Assembly: GCA_030446715.1 (NCBI GenBank)
Contig: JAUJMU010000002.1
Coordinates: 12,451-76,450, forward strand
DNA from: Cytophagales bacterium
GTDB lineage: Bacteria; Bacteroidota; Bacteroidia; Cytophagales; 172606-1
DNA length: 64,000 bases
Direction of reading: 5' to 3'
The translations under genes were made by a program, and so were the position numbers. The first letter of the stretch is position 1. Every line of letters begins with the position of its first letter. Positions 46,391 to 54,825 of the stretch are shown here, one piece after another. A model generated the notes under the pieces. That model ran no database searches. It saw only the letters and a program-made list of their open reading frames with translations, and was not told the DNA's origin.

Positions 46391-46784
46391 AATCGCGATT
46401 ATGATTCTGAGCGCCATCGGATCAGTCTTTATCCTGCTGGCGGCCATCGGCATCGTCCGCATGCCCGATCTGTACCTCCGCATCTCCGTCACCACCAAGG
46501 CGGCTACCCTTGGCATCGGCCTGATCCTGACGGGAGCGGCGCTTTTTTTCGGCGACTTCTCGGTAACCTCCCGGGTGGTTGCCATTGTCTTTTTCCTGCT
46601 GCTGACTGCCCCGGTAGGTGCCCACATGATCGGCCGGGCCTCTTATTTCATCGGTACGCCTCTGTGGAAGGAATCCGTTCTTGATGACCTGCAGGGCAAG
46701 TATGAGAAAGACTCACACCTGCTGAGCAGCGGGGTCGGTAAACCGGACCTGGAGGAGGAAAAGGGAGAGAGCAGAAATGATTAA
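46383..46784 (+). CDS. mnhG: Mrp Na+/H+ antiporter subunit G
   Basis: 133 residues from the ATG at 46383, overlapping mnhF by 8 bp. Three transmembrane helices: [49 protein letters not shown] and [18 protein letters not shown], both hallmark MnhG segments. The charged tail ([11 protein letters not shown]) is variable. Last gene of the operon; repeat element B starts almost at its stop. Confidence 0.94.
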   Translation: [133 protein letters not shown]

Positions 46785-46787
46785 GTG

Positions 46788-46808
46788 GCTGCGCAATTTT
46801 AAATTGTG
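46788..46808. repeat. 21-bp direct repeat flanking the TIR element, copy B
   Basis: Identical to 31145-31165, directly after the mnhG stop codon and 54 bp before element B. Confidence 0.85.
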
Positions 46809-46862
46809 GATTTTGAATGCCAAGCCAATACGCTGATTATCAGACATTTTTAAGCAAAAATC

Positions 46863-47054
46863 GGTTCCTGGAGACTTATAGGGAAAAGTCTTCAGGAAGC
46901 CTTATCCCCCGGCCCCTTCTTCCTGGGAGCAGAAGCCTCACCCTGAATCCCTCTCCCTGACTCCTGAGCACGGGAGTGCGAGAGGAGCGGACGTCAGTCC
47001 TGGGATTCAGGGTGAGGCTTCAATGGAATTCTTCCCTATAAGTCTCCAGGAACC
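46863..47054. mobile_element. Repeat element B with perfect 23-bp terminal inverted repeats (MITE-like)
   Basis: 192 bp. The ends 46863-46885 (ggttcctggagacttatagg...) and 47032-47054 are exact reverse complements. Shares termini, a 41-bp identical segment (46862-46902 with 31225-31265) and the downstream word aagctgaatt with copy A. The interior carries the dispersed CCCTCTCCCTGA...GGTGAGG module. No coding capacity. Confidence 0.8.
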
Positions 47055-47067
47055 AAGCTGAATTAAA

Positions 47068-47340
47068 ATGTATGGGGCGACTTTGGATTTGGTCCTTGGT
47101 TGCCTGCTCCTTGTGGCGCTGTTCTTTGCCGGCCGGCCGGATGGTCAGTTACCAGTCTCCGGTGCAGGTACTGAACTGGTTGAAATTGACCCCATAGAAC
47201 CTACGCTGCCGGGATACCGGTTGGCAAGAACTTTTCTGGCTGATACTTTCAAGCGGCACCCGGGGCATACAGATTTACCCCAAGCGGCTGATGCGCCGCC
47301 GCAGGCCGGTGCAGTAAATTTTTCCGGTAAACTGAAATGA
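47068..47340 (+). CDS. Possible small membrane protein, unknown function
   Basis: 90 residues. One N-terminal transmembrane segment (LDLVLGCLLLVALFFAG) followed by a Pro-rich soluble part. It begins 13 bp after repeat element B. No homologue is recognised; it may be a non-functional reading frame. Confidence 0.3.
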   Translation: MYGATLDLVLGCLLLVALFFAGRPDGQLPVSGAGTELVEIDPIEPTLPGYRLARTFLADTFKRHPGHTDLPQAADAPPQAGAVNFSGKLK

Positions 47341-47379
47341 AAGTTTCGATATGGTGAAAATGAAAAGCCCTGAAAGATA

Positions 47380-47775
47380 TTACTGGCCGCTGACCTTGTT
47401 GCCGGAGAGTTCGCTGATCATTTCATCCAGTACCTCCTGACTGTAGCCGATCCGGCGGGTGTATTCGCGGCACAGCGCGTGCTCCCGCGGGTGCATCTGT
47501 CCATCCTCCAGCATCATCAGCACCATGGTCTGCAGCTCAAGGGTTTTCTGAATTCCTTCCCCGGGTATTACAAAGCTGAGTTTATCCAGATTGTCGGCAA
47601 TGCCCATTGCTTCCTGGGCGGTGATCCCCAGCCGGTTGCCGATACTGATCAGAATGCTGCTTTCACGCTCTTCGATCTGGCCGTCGGCCGCCGCCAGCAG
47701 AATCAGGTTCTGGTAAAAGGAAAGCTTCTTTTGTGGAGTATTCAATAAATTTTCAAGCGATTGTGGCTCCTGCAT
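47380..47775 (-). CDS. TerB-like domain protein
   Basis: 131 residues from the ATG at 47775 (MQEPQSLENLLN). All-helical, with the TerB/tellurite-resistance-like pattern: LILLAAADGQIEERESSILISIGNRLGI in the first half and MVLMMLEDGQMHPREHALCREYTRRIGY in the second, each with the D-G-x-I/M-x-x-x-E acidic motif that binds metal in this fold. Such single-domain proteins are usually stress- or envelope-associated. Monocistronic. Confidence 0.82.
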   Translation of the reverse strand: MQEPQSLENLLNTPQKKLSFYQNLILLAAADGQIEERESSILISIGNRLGITAQEAMGIADNLDKLSFVIPGEGIQKTLELQTMVLMMLEDGQMHPREHALCREYTRRIGYSQEVLDEMISELSGNKVSGQ

Positions 47776-47890
47776 AGTGGTTTGAATTACAGTTAAAAAT
47801 TGCCTTCCGGGTGGTTTCTTCAACGCTGCAGAAGCCGGAAGGTTGTTATTTACCGCCTGCCTGAAATTCAGGAGGAACGGCTTTACAGCA

Positions 47891-47932
47891 AAAAGAGGAT
47901 ATAAACACCCGCGGGTGAATCTATCCTCTTTT
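47891..47932 (-). terminator. Rho-independent terminator for the 120-residue gene
   Basis: Outer stem aaaagaggata (47891-47901) / tatcctctttt (47922-47932) with an inner cacccgcgggtg palindrome; on the minus strand a T-tract follows. It sits 210 bp downstream of the gene at 48144. Confidence 0.75.
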
Positions 47933-48143
47933 GGTAAATTTTTACTGCGGACCAGCGGACTTAACTACCCGACCGGAATTTAATCATGCATTGCAACCTC
48001 TCACAGACAGCAGGTAGTCCTACCCATTCAAAATTCAAAATTTATAATTCAAAATGGTTTTCTTACTTACTCCTCCGGAAAGGAATAAACCCCGGCCGCC
48101 CGGTGAGTCAGACCTGTCTGCACATTCTGTGGCTGATGGCTGC

Positions 48144-48506
48144 TTATTTGCGGGGCTTCAGCTCTTCCTCCTTCACCAGTGCCAGCTCGTGGCCGGAAAC
48201 GGACCGGATTGAGTACCGGTACATCTGGTCGTAGGTGGATTTGAATACCTTCGTAATCACTGACTCGCCGAAGCCTGCGCCCTGGTACTGGGCAGGTATT
48301 GGTTTTAAGGCCACTTTGGTGCCAACGGCATATTTTGCCTGCCCTTTTTCCGCTTCGGATTTGGCAGATTTTGCCCCGGAAGTTCTTTTCATTTTTTCGC
48401 CCGGCTCATTTTCATTGTAAATATCGGCTTTTTTCACCCGTTTTGCCGGTATGATCCGGATGGTTTTGCCTTCATGAACGTAGGTTTTGTCTTCTTCTTT
48501 TTTCAT
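48144..48506 (-). CDS. Small basic protein, unknown function
   Basis: 120 residues from the ATG at 48506 (MKKEEDKTYVHEGKTIRI); upstream in-frame sequence is unlike a protein start. Rich in Lys/Glu, with PAKRVKKADIY, a low-complexity linker (SGAKSAKSEAEKGQ) and a C-terminal SH3-like beta segment (YAVGTKVALKPIP...SVITKVFKSTYDQMYRYSIRS). No family recognised. Possibly nucleic-acid or DNA-associated, but that is only a guess from charge. Confidence 0.6.
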   Translation of the reverse strand: MKKEEDKTYVHEGKTIRIIPAKRVKKADIYNENEPGEKMKRTSGAKSAKSEAEKGQAKYAVGTKVALKPIPAQYQGAGFGESVITKVFKSTYDQMYRYSIRSVSGHELALVKEEELKPRK

Positions 48507-48866
48507 AAATCTGCTTGCAGGTATGCCGTAAAGCCGGCGAAAAACAGTGAATTGATAAATAAGCCCGTGTTCTGCTGCCTGAGTGCGCTGATCTGCCCCA
48601 TCCGGAACCTGATCAGGCAAAGCTACCTCCATTTGGCTAGACAGCAGCAGTAGCCCCGAAAGATTTCTTACACCATCCGCAGTTTTCCGGTCGGTTTTGC
48701 CAAAATCAGGCAGACGGCCCATTGTCTTTCACTACTGGAAGGCCATGTCCGGTAAATATTCACCTCTGATCCTGCCCGGACTATCGCGCAGTATTCTGCC
48801 TTATACGCAGTCAGGCAATTGTGTTACGCATTTTTGATTATCTGCACCAGAAGCCAGGGCAGGCCC
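48507..48866. other. Gene-free intergenic region
   Basis: 360 bp between two minus-strand genes; nothing recognised beyond the expected upstream region of the 120-residue gene. Confidence 0.4.
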
Positions 48867-49319
48867 TTACTCAACCGGCACAAATTCCATTGAAACGGAA
48901 TTCACGCAGTGCCGGGTGTTTTTTGCCGTAAAGCCTTCACCCTCAAATACGTGTCCAAGGTGAGCCTCGCAGTTGGCACAGACAATTTCGGTCCGGCGTC
49001 CGTCGGCATCCGTCACCCGGTTTACGGCACCCTTGATCTCGTCGTCGAAGCTGGGCCAGCCGCAGTGGGAATCAAACTTGTCGGTTGAGCGGTACAACGG
49101 GGCGTTGCACCTTTTGCAGATATAGGTACCCGGCTCCTTGTGGTTATAGAATTTACCGGTAAACGGGGCTTCCGTTCCTTTGTGAAGCAGAACCCTTTCT
49201 TCAGCCGGGGTAAGCTTATTGTAGTTTTGAGTTTTTTCTTCTTTATTCATATTGTTCTGGGAGCAGGCGGTTGTTGTAATCAGCAGGAACAGAGGAAGGG
49301 ATAAAAGGATGACTTTCAT
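48867..49319 (-). CDS. msrB: Peptide-methionine (R)-S-oxide reductase, lipoprotein form
   Basis: 150 residues from the ATG at 49319 (MKVILLSLPLFLLITTTAC), a lipobox start; longer in-frame sequence upstream is not protein-like. Mature domain is complete MsrB: two CxxC zinc pairs (YICKRCNAPLY, IVCANCEAHLGH), SHCGWPSFDDEI, and the catalytic Cys in RHCVNSVSMEFV. Reduces methionine-R-sulfoxide in damaged proteins; the lipid anchor places it in the periplasm, guarding envelope proteins. Confidence 0.93.
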   Translation of the reverse strand: MKVILLSLPLFLLITTTACSQNNMNKEEKTQNYNKLTPAEERVLLHKGTEAPFTGKFYNHKEPGTYICKRCNAPLYRSTDKFDSHCGWPSFDDEIKGAVNRVTDADGRRTEIVCANCEAHLGHVFEGEGFTAKNTRHCVNSVSMEFVPVE

Positions 49320-49510
49320 ATATTGATCAACACATATGACTCCCAAAAAATTCCTGCGGGCAGCGCCGCGTAACAGCCTCTCTTCCGGCCTGCCCCGGTG
49401 GTCAGAAATTGTGTCAAACCGGTAGTCCCCTGTCAAGGGTTGGCTTCCTTCAGGTATCCGGCTCAGCTTATGGAATGGAGGAATTGGAATGGAGGAATCG
49501 GGCAATCAAC

Positions 49511-49831
49511 TTACTTACGGGCCGTGTGCAGCACCTGTTGCAGCAGGTGGCACGCCTGCGAACGGGCCTGAATAAAGCGTCCTGTCCGGCTGATCTTGTC
49601 GCCGGTCTGCCAGTATTTATTCAGAAAGGTAAGTACTTCCATTTCCAGTCCCCGTTTACTTGCCTTGGTCCGGATGCGGAGCAGGTCATCTCCCTTTTCT
49701 TCCATTCCCTGCAACACCACAATAGATTCTTTGGTCAGCCGTTCCAGTTCCCGGGCTCCGGTTTCGCTGACCGTTAAATTCTGTATCTGATCAAAAAGGG
49801 ACTGAAGTTCTTTTATAGGTAAGGCTGGCAT
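49511..49831 (-). CDS. Small helical protein, unknown function
   Basis: 106 residues from the ATG at 49831 (MPALPIKELQSLFDQIQNL). Entirely helical with coiled-coil-like LERLTKESIVVLQGMEEKGDDLLRIRTKASKRGLEMEVL. No family recognised. Not clearly an operon with msrB, from which it is ~190 bp away. Confidence 0.55.
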   Translation of the reverse strand: MPALPIKELQSLFDQIQNLTVSETGARELERLTKESIVVLQGMEEKGDDLLRIRTKASKRGLEMEVLTFLNKYWQTGDKISRTGRFIQARSQACHLLQQVLHTARK

Positions 49832-50154
49832 AAATCTGAAGGCGGAATTTATCACGGGGCAGAGAGCCCCCCGGTGGGCAATATTACGAAAGCCTGACCG
49901 AACCAGGCTTAGGGAATGAATTCTTTTTTGGGTGAAGTTTGGGGGAGAGCCAGCGGATCACGCCCTCCGGAAATTTTAATTTTTCTGACCGGAAACCAGT
50001 TGCTTCCTTCTGAACCCTGGCGTTCCTTTCCGGCAAAATAAACGGCCGTCCGGAGGAGTGACACATTTTCGGAGGGGGAGAAAAGTCTGGCTCAAAAAAG
50101 AGTAACTTTATTGCGGTCTTTTTATCAACCGGCAAACCCCGCTTACTCCTTCCC
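49832..50154. other. Intergenic region between divergent genes
   Basis: About 320 bp between the minus-strand helical protein and the plus-strand isomerase. A small hairpin agcctg/accgaa/ccaggct lies near 49890. No T-tract, no promoter recognised. Confidence 0.4.
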
Positions 50155-51030
50155 ATGACTGCGCCCAAAACCCCGTTGTTTTATTTGCTGCCGCTCCTGG
50201 TGGTATTGACCAGTTTCTCCCGGTCAGCCGCCCAGCCGAAGACACCCTTCTTCCCGGACCGCACCGGCGTGGTCTCCTACACGTTCCGGGAAAGTTTTAA
50301 AAACGATGTGCCTGGCACCCTTGACAAGATAAAGGCCCTGGGCCTGACCAACATTGAATTTTCCAACCTTTTCGGCAAAACGCCGCAGGAGCTGAAAGCG
50401 CTGCTCGACGAACGGGGCATGGTGTGTACTTCCTACGGCACCGGCTACAACGAACTGGTCAGCAAAACCGATGAGGTGGCGCAGATTGCCCGGACCCTGG
50501 GCGCCAGGTATGTCCGCGTGGCGTGGATTCCGCACCAGGCACCGTTTACCCTGGAACAAGCCCGGAAGGCAGTGGCTGATTTTAACCGGGCCGGAGCCAC
50601 CCTGCGCGGGCAAGGGCTGACCTTCTGCTACCATAACCACGGCTTTGAGTTCCAGCCGCACGGCCGGGGCACCCTGTTTGATTACATCGTGCAGAATACA
50701 AATCCTCAGGACGTCAGTTTCGAGATGGACATTTTGTGGGTGGCCCACCCCGGTCAGGACCCGGTGAAGCTGCTCAGGAAATACCCCACCCGCTTTAAGC
50801 TGATGCACGTAAAAGACCTGAAGAAAGGGGTAAAAGGCGATTTGTCCGGCGGCACTCCGGTGGAAAACGATGTTGCCCTTGGCACCGGTCAGATTGACAT
50901 TGCCGCCGTGATGAAAGCCGCCCGGAAAACTTCCATTGAATATTTTTACATTGAAGACGAAAGCCCGTCCGTAGATACCCAGGTACCCCGGAGCATTGCC
51001 TGCCTGAAGTCGCTGGCGCAGAAGAAATAA
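50155..51030 (+). CDS. Secreted sugar phosphate isomerase/epimerase-like TIM-barrel protein
   Basis: 291 residues. Signal peptide (FYLLPLLVVLTSFSRSAAQ) followed by an AP-endonuclease-2/xylose-isomerase-type TIM barrel: VVSYTFRESFKNDVPGTLDKIKALGLTNIEF, ARYVRVAWIP, LTFCYHNHGFEFQPHGRGTLFDYIV (metal His/Glu), VSFEMDILWVAHPGQDPVKLLRKYPTRFKLMHVKDLK, ending YFYIEDESP. Metal-dependent isomerase or epimerase acting in the periplasm on an unknown sugar or cyclitol; such genes often sit near GFO/IDH/MocA oxidoreductases. Followed by a terminator. Confidence 0.9.
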   Translation: MTAPKTPLFYLLPLLVVLTSFSRSAAQPKTPFFPDRTGVVSYTFRESFKNDVPGTLDKIKALGLTNIEFSNLFGKTPQELKALLDERGMVCTSYGTGYNELVSKTDEVAQIARTLGARYVRVAWIPHQAPFTLEQARKAVADFNRAGATLRGQGLTFCYHNHGFEFQPHGRGTLFDYIVQNTNPQDVSFEMDILWVAHPGQDPVKLLRKYPTRFKLMHVKDLKKGVKGDLSGGTPVENDVALGTGQIDIAAVMKAARKTSIEYFYIEDESPSVDTQVPRSIACLKSLAQKK

Positions 51031-51080
51031 GCCTGCGGCTTTGACCCGGGCACCCGCCGGCTTTCCTGATCAGCATCCAG

Positions 51081-51112
51081 ATCCATCCCTCACGCCGGGG
51101 ATGGATTTTTTC
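51081..51112 (+). terminator. Rho-independent terminator after the isomerase gene
   Basis: Stem atccatccc / ggggatggat with a 7-nt loop and a T6 run, 50 bp after the stop codon. Confidence 0.85.
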
Positions 51113-51189
51113 CTCACCCCATTTAATATATAAGCTTTTTATGGGACCCGCTTCCGGGGTATATTGGCAGCTGCCATTACTGCTGAACT

Positions 51190-51450
51190 ATGCGCTGGAC
51201 CACCCGCGAACGACCCAAAATTGACCGGATTGCCTGCCCGTGCCTGATCCGGAAATTCATCGATCCGGAAGCCGGGTTTTTCTTTGTGCCTTACCGGGAA
51301 GTAGCTGCCAGGGCAGCGGAACCGGACGCCATCCCCATTGCCTGCCTCACCGGCTTTTCGGACCAGAGCCCCTTTACCCGGATTTTTAAAAATTTACCGG
51401 CGTGAACCCCTCCGGTACCGAAAAATTTTACAAAAAGGTAAAATGGATAC
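51190..51450 (+). pseudogene. Chimeric remnant: ChrB N-terminus fused to AraC HTH C-terminus
   Basis: The 71-residue open frame starts MRWTTRERPKIDRIACPCLIRKFIDPEAGFFFVP, the start of the ChrB chromate-resistance regulator, then switches at about AIP|IACLTGFSDQSPFTRIFKNL, the C-terminal helix-turn-helix hallmark of AraC regulators. A one-base slip past FKNL would continue TGVNPSG, the usual AraC ending. So this looks like an in-frame deletion joining two genes, plus a frameshift. A further AraC-like piece (SESTLKRF at about 51653-51676) lies downstream. Confidence 0.7.
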
Positions 51451-52198
51451 AAAAGGTTAACTGCGTGCTATTTCACCCGCCTGCGGTCTGGTATCCTTGC
51501 CTGAAATGAATGTACTGGGTTTACTTTTCTGTTATAGCGCATTGAAACGAATCAAAAGCACAACCTAATGATTAAATTTATTGCAATTATTTTATTGTTA
51601 AATAGACTGGCCAGGCATCATCTGGAGCAGCAGTCAGGCTGCTCTTTAAGCGAGAGTACGCTGAAGCGGTTTTAAAAAAATTGGTTACCACCGGGGTCGC
51701 CGGAACCAGCTGCACTTCTTTTCCATCCAACTACCGGAACAACCCAAATTCAGTTATTGCCTGAGCAGGGAAATTTCCTTTTGCTTCTGCAGCTTTTCCT
51801 CAGAGACAAGGATCTGGCCATCCTATCTGCTTTCAGTATTCTGGCAAGTATGTTTCCGGGTATCTGGTCTATTGGGCTCTTCGAATTTTTGATTCGCAGC
51901 AGTTCCCTTCAGGTGCCAAACATTAGCCGGAACATCCATTCCACTACCCGCCAGTTGCTGAAAACAGTAACTCCCGACAAGGAAGGACAGGACCTGCCCG
52001 AAGTGACCAGGGGGTGAATTATCTCTTCCTTTACCTCAGATGCTGTCTGGCGGGTTGGCAGACCAGACTGCACCTCCGGATCAGGGCATGAAGCTGATTT
52101 TCCGGCAACGGTAAGGCGTGCGGGCAGGGAAGTCTGGATTTGGAGATGTGACAGGCGTTATAGGAAAGCCTCATGATACAGCAGTGTTGATTCTATAT
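51451..52198. other. Degraded region with an AraC-like fragment
   Basis: Besides the SESTLKRF fragment (51653-51676, low confidence) no gene is recognised. An 86-residue open frame at 51757-52017 has no known features and is treated as chance. The region lies between the ChrB/AraC chimera and the 76-residue gene. Confidence 0.45.
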
Positions 52199-52429
52199 TC
52201 AGTTGCCTGCCCGCGATTTTGGCTGCTTCCCGACGGCACTTTTGATAATGCAGCTGTCAAGCAGGAAGCTGTGGCAATAATCCCGTTTCTCAATCAGCCG
52301 GATCTGTACCCGTCCATACTGGTTTTCCCGGATCACATGGTCAAAATACTGCCGGGCTTCGGGCAGCGTACCAAAGAGAAACTGCCTGACCAGCCCATTG
52401 GGAATACGGGTTATTACAACAAAAAACAT
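52199..52429 (-). CDS. 76-residue protein of unknown family, copy 1
   Basis: 76 residues: MFFVVITRIPNGLVRQFLFG, then LPEARQYFDHVI, IRLIEKRDYCHSFLLDSC and a basic tail. It is 58% identical (44/76) to the protein at 57164-57394 with no gap, which argues that both are real genes. No signal peptide, no membrane segment and no known motif; the invariant YCHSF and two Cys could bind metal. Function unknown. Confidence 0.8.
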   Translation of the reverse strand: MFFVVITRIPNGLVRQFLFGTLPEARQYFDHVIRENQYGRVQIRLIEKRDYCHSFLLDSCIIKSAVGKQPKSRAGN

Positions 52430-52473
52430 AGTAATCCTTCAAAATTATCGGTTTGCCCTTGCGCCTTTACCTG

Positions 52474-54825
52474 CTATGGGTGCCGGACCTCTTCGTTCCT
52501 CTCACCGGAGGCTCTCAATACACCGCACTCGGCTTCCTGGCAGTAACGGGCCAAGGCATCTTCCAGCGTGGGCAGCAACCTGCCCCTTTCGCTGTCCAGC
52601 ACCGTATTCATTTTATACTGCGAATATCCCGTTGAACGTCCGGTCTTAGCCTTTCTGATAAGCGCCGTTTCGAGCCCAAGCAACTCAGCGGCACCTTTCA
52701 GGAGGCCGGCCCAGGTGATTTCCCCTGGACTTGCAAGGTGCCAGATCCCCTTTTCCCCATCTACCAGCAAATCGAGGCAGGTATGTACCAGATCCGGCAG
52801 GTACGTCGGGGAATGGACATGGTCATCAGACACCAGAACCGGTTCTCCCGTCTGCAGCTGCGCCAGGGAACGGGTCAGCGGATTGACCGCATCCCACGAA
52901 CCAAAGAAAGCTCCCGCGCGGACCACCAATGCCTCCGGATGAAGCTGCAGTACTTTCCTTTCCGCTTCCGCCTTGCTTCTCCCGTACACACAGGCGGGCG
53001 TTACCGGATCGCTTTCCACGTAAGGATTGCTTTTACGGCCGTCAAATACCCGGTCGGAAGAGAAGTTGAGCAGGGCGATGCCGCGTTTTCCGCAAGCCTT
53101 TGCCAGTATTGCCGGCCCCGTAGTATTCACCCGCCTGCACGTTTCCGGGTCGCTTTCCGCCTGATGCATACAGGCGTAGCCGGCGGCGTTGATGAGTGCC
53201 CAGGGATGAAGGGCATCAAGCACCCTTTCTACTGCGGCAACATCGGTGATATCTGACTCCTGCCGGTTGAGCAGGCGGTAGGGGATGCCCCGTTCGGCGC
53301 ACAGACGGGCAAAAGCATGGCCCAGCGTACCGGTAGCACCGGTAATGACTAGCGGCCGGACTGCCGGACCGTTACCCGCCCCGGCGTAACTGGTTACGCC
53401 GGCCATAAAATCCTTGTGGAACGCAGGATTGGTGTTGTGATTCCAGTAAGCTCTGGTGCCATGGCCGAACCGGTATTTCTCCTCATTATCCAGTCCCGTG
53501 CCGCCGCCGGGAAACGGAAAGCAGAACCGGTCCCGGCGCTGCCACCAGCCCGGAAGTTCCAGCAGGGGATGGTGAAACTCTTCTCCCCGCGAGAGCTGCG
53601 AAATCATCCGGGCAAGTGCCGTGGGCCGGGGCTGTGGTCCGCGTACGTCGTACACGCCGGACTCATAATAGCCCTCGTCACGCGTTACCAGGTTGATCCA
53701 GTCAAAAGTACCCAGCAACGACCAGGCAGTTACGGCAATGATGCTGACCCCCTCATGGCGCAGCCGCACGGCCATGCTGAAGGTGTGCTGCAGCCAGCGC
53801 AGCTGCTCTTCGCGGGGGCCGCAGATGTGTACCTCGGTCACGGCAACGGGCAACCGATAGCGTTCCCAGGTTTCCTTCAGCAGCGTGTAGTGCCCGGCGT
53901 AATGCTCAACTTCCCCGGCATGCTGCACCCGTACGGCGTGCACATCAGCGTAGGAATGGCACTCGTTGCCGCCGTGAGACCATTCGGGATATCCTTCCAG
54001 GTTTTCGTCCAGGTACCGTTCGCTGGTGGGATAATGATTAATGCCGATTACGTCGGGGGGACAGGGATTGTCCAGAAACCACTGCAGTTCTTCATCCGTG
54101 ATGCCAAAGGACTTGAGGTAGCCCCACATGGGCAGGTCAGGGGTAAGCGTACCGGTGAGCAGGTCAAGACTCAGCCAGCGCCTTTCATTTTCTTCTTCCG
54201 CCTGATAAGCCAGCAGCGGCGTACTGTAGGTTTTGCCCAGATCTTCGGTTTGCACGAGTTTGGCAGCCGGATTTATCTCCCGGATTACCCGCATACATTC
54301 CACCGTAGCGCGGCACTGGTGAAGCAGACAGCGGGCAAAAGTCAGTCCGTCCTTACCGTGCGGATACCAGAGGCCGTACAAGCCACTGAAGCGCGCGGTG
54401 GTCAGCGGTTCGTTCACCGGAGTATAATATTCCACCCATGGATACCGTCGGGCAAATGCTTGGGCGTAGGCCCTCAGCCCCTCCACAAAGCAGGGCTTTG
54501 CAAGGCTGGTATGTGCAGGACCGCTGCCGTGGTGCACAAAGCCGGCAATTGGGTCTATACCGTGCTTGCGCAGAAGGCCCAGCCGCTGGTCGGCCCAGGT
54601 CCAGTCCGCCTGATCAGGTCCTTCGGGAGCGGTCTTTTCCCACAGGATAGGGTAGCGCATTTTTTTGATGCCTAACGCGGCAAATTGAGCAATATCACCG
54701 GCACGGGCAGCGTGGCCATTGTGTTCCATCTGATCCAGGTACTGGTCGCCAACGCGGTTCACGGTACATTCCAGTCCGGCCCACACTTCCGGCCTGCTGC
54801 GCATATGCTGAGTAGTATTGTGCAT
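52474..54825 (-). CDS. GH1-like glycosidase fused to RmlD-type sugar-nucleotide/NAD(P)-binding reductase
   Basis: 783 residues from the ATG at 54825; the in-frame ATG at 54867 would add 14 unlikely residues. Residues ~10-440: GH1-like barrel with acid/base Glu in YYTPVNEPLTTARF (E139) and, at the usual nucleophile position, VTEVHICG (E331) instead of the classic TENG. Residues ~490-780: RmlD/SDR Rossmann domain with GATGTLG (496-502), SDITD, LINAAGYACMHQAESDPE, FSSDRVFDG and the catalytic YGRSKAEAE. The join is a ~50-residue linker (440-490). Such fusions are known in Bacteroidota and cyanobacteria; the substrate is unknown. Probably builds or remodels a sugar-containing compound. Confidence 0.87.
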   Translation of the reverse strand: MHNTTQHMRSRPEVWAGLECTVNRVGDQYLDQMEHNGHAARAGDIAQFAALGIKKMRYPILWEKTAPEGPDQADWTWADQRLGLLRKHGIDPIAGFVHHGSGPAHTSLAKPCFVEGLRAYAQAFARRYPWVEYYTPVNEPLTTARFSGLYGLWYPHGKDGLTFARCLLHQCRATVECMRVIREINPAAKLVQTEDLGKTYSTPLLAYQAEEENERRWLSLDLLTGTLTPDLPMWGYLKSFGITDEELQWFLDNPCPPDVIGINHYPTSERYLDENLEGYPEWSHGGNECHSYADVHAVRVQHAGEVEHYAGHYTLLKETWERYRLPVAVTEVHICGPREEQLRWLQHTFSMAVRLRHEGVSIIAVTAWSLLGTFDWINLVTRDEGYYESGVYDVRGPQPRPTALARMISQLSRGEEFHHPLLELPGWWQRRDRFCFPFPGGGTGLDNEEKYRFGHGTRAYWNHNTNPAFHKDFMAGVTSYAGAGNGPAVRPLVITGATGTLGHAFARLCAERGIPYRLLNRQESDITDVAAVERVLDALHPWALINAAGYACMHQAESDPETCRRVNTTGPAILAKACGKRGIALLNFSSDRVFDGRKSNPYVESDPVTPACVYGRSKAEAERKVLQLHPEALVVRAGAFFGSWDAVNPLTRSLAQLQTGEPVLVSDDHVHSPTYLPDLVHTCLDLLVDGEKGIWHLASPGEITWAGLLKGAAELLGLETALIRKAKTGRSTGYSQYKMNTVLDSERGRLLPTLEDALARYCQEAECGVLRASGERNEEVRHP

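Noticed and set aside
51757-52017. 86-residue + strand frame
   Set aside because: No start signal, motif or homologue was recognised and it lies in a degraded region.
53416-54675. 419-residue + strand open frame
   Set aside because: It is a shadow of the GH1-RmlD fusion on the minus strand, whose catalytic motifs are clear.
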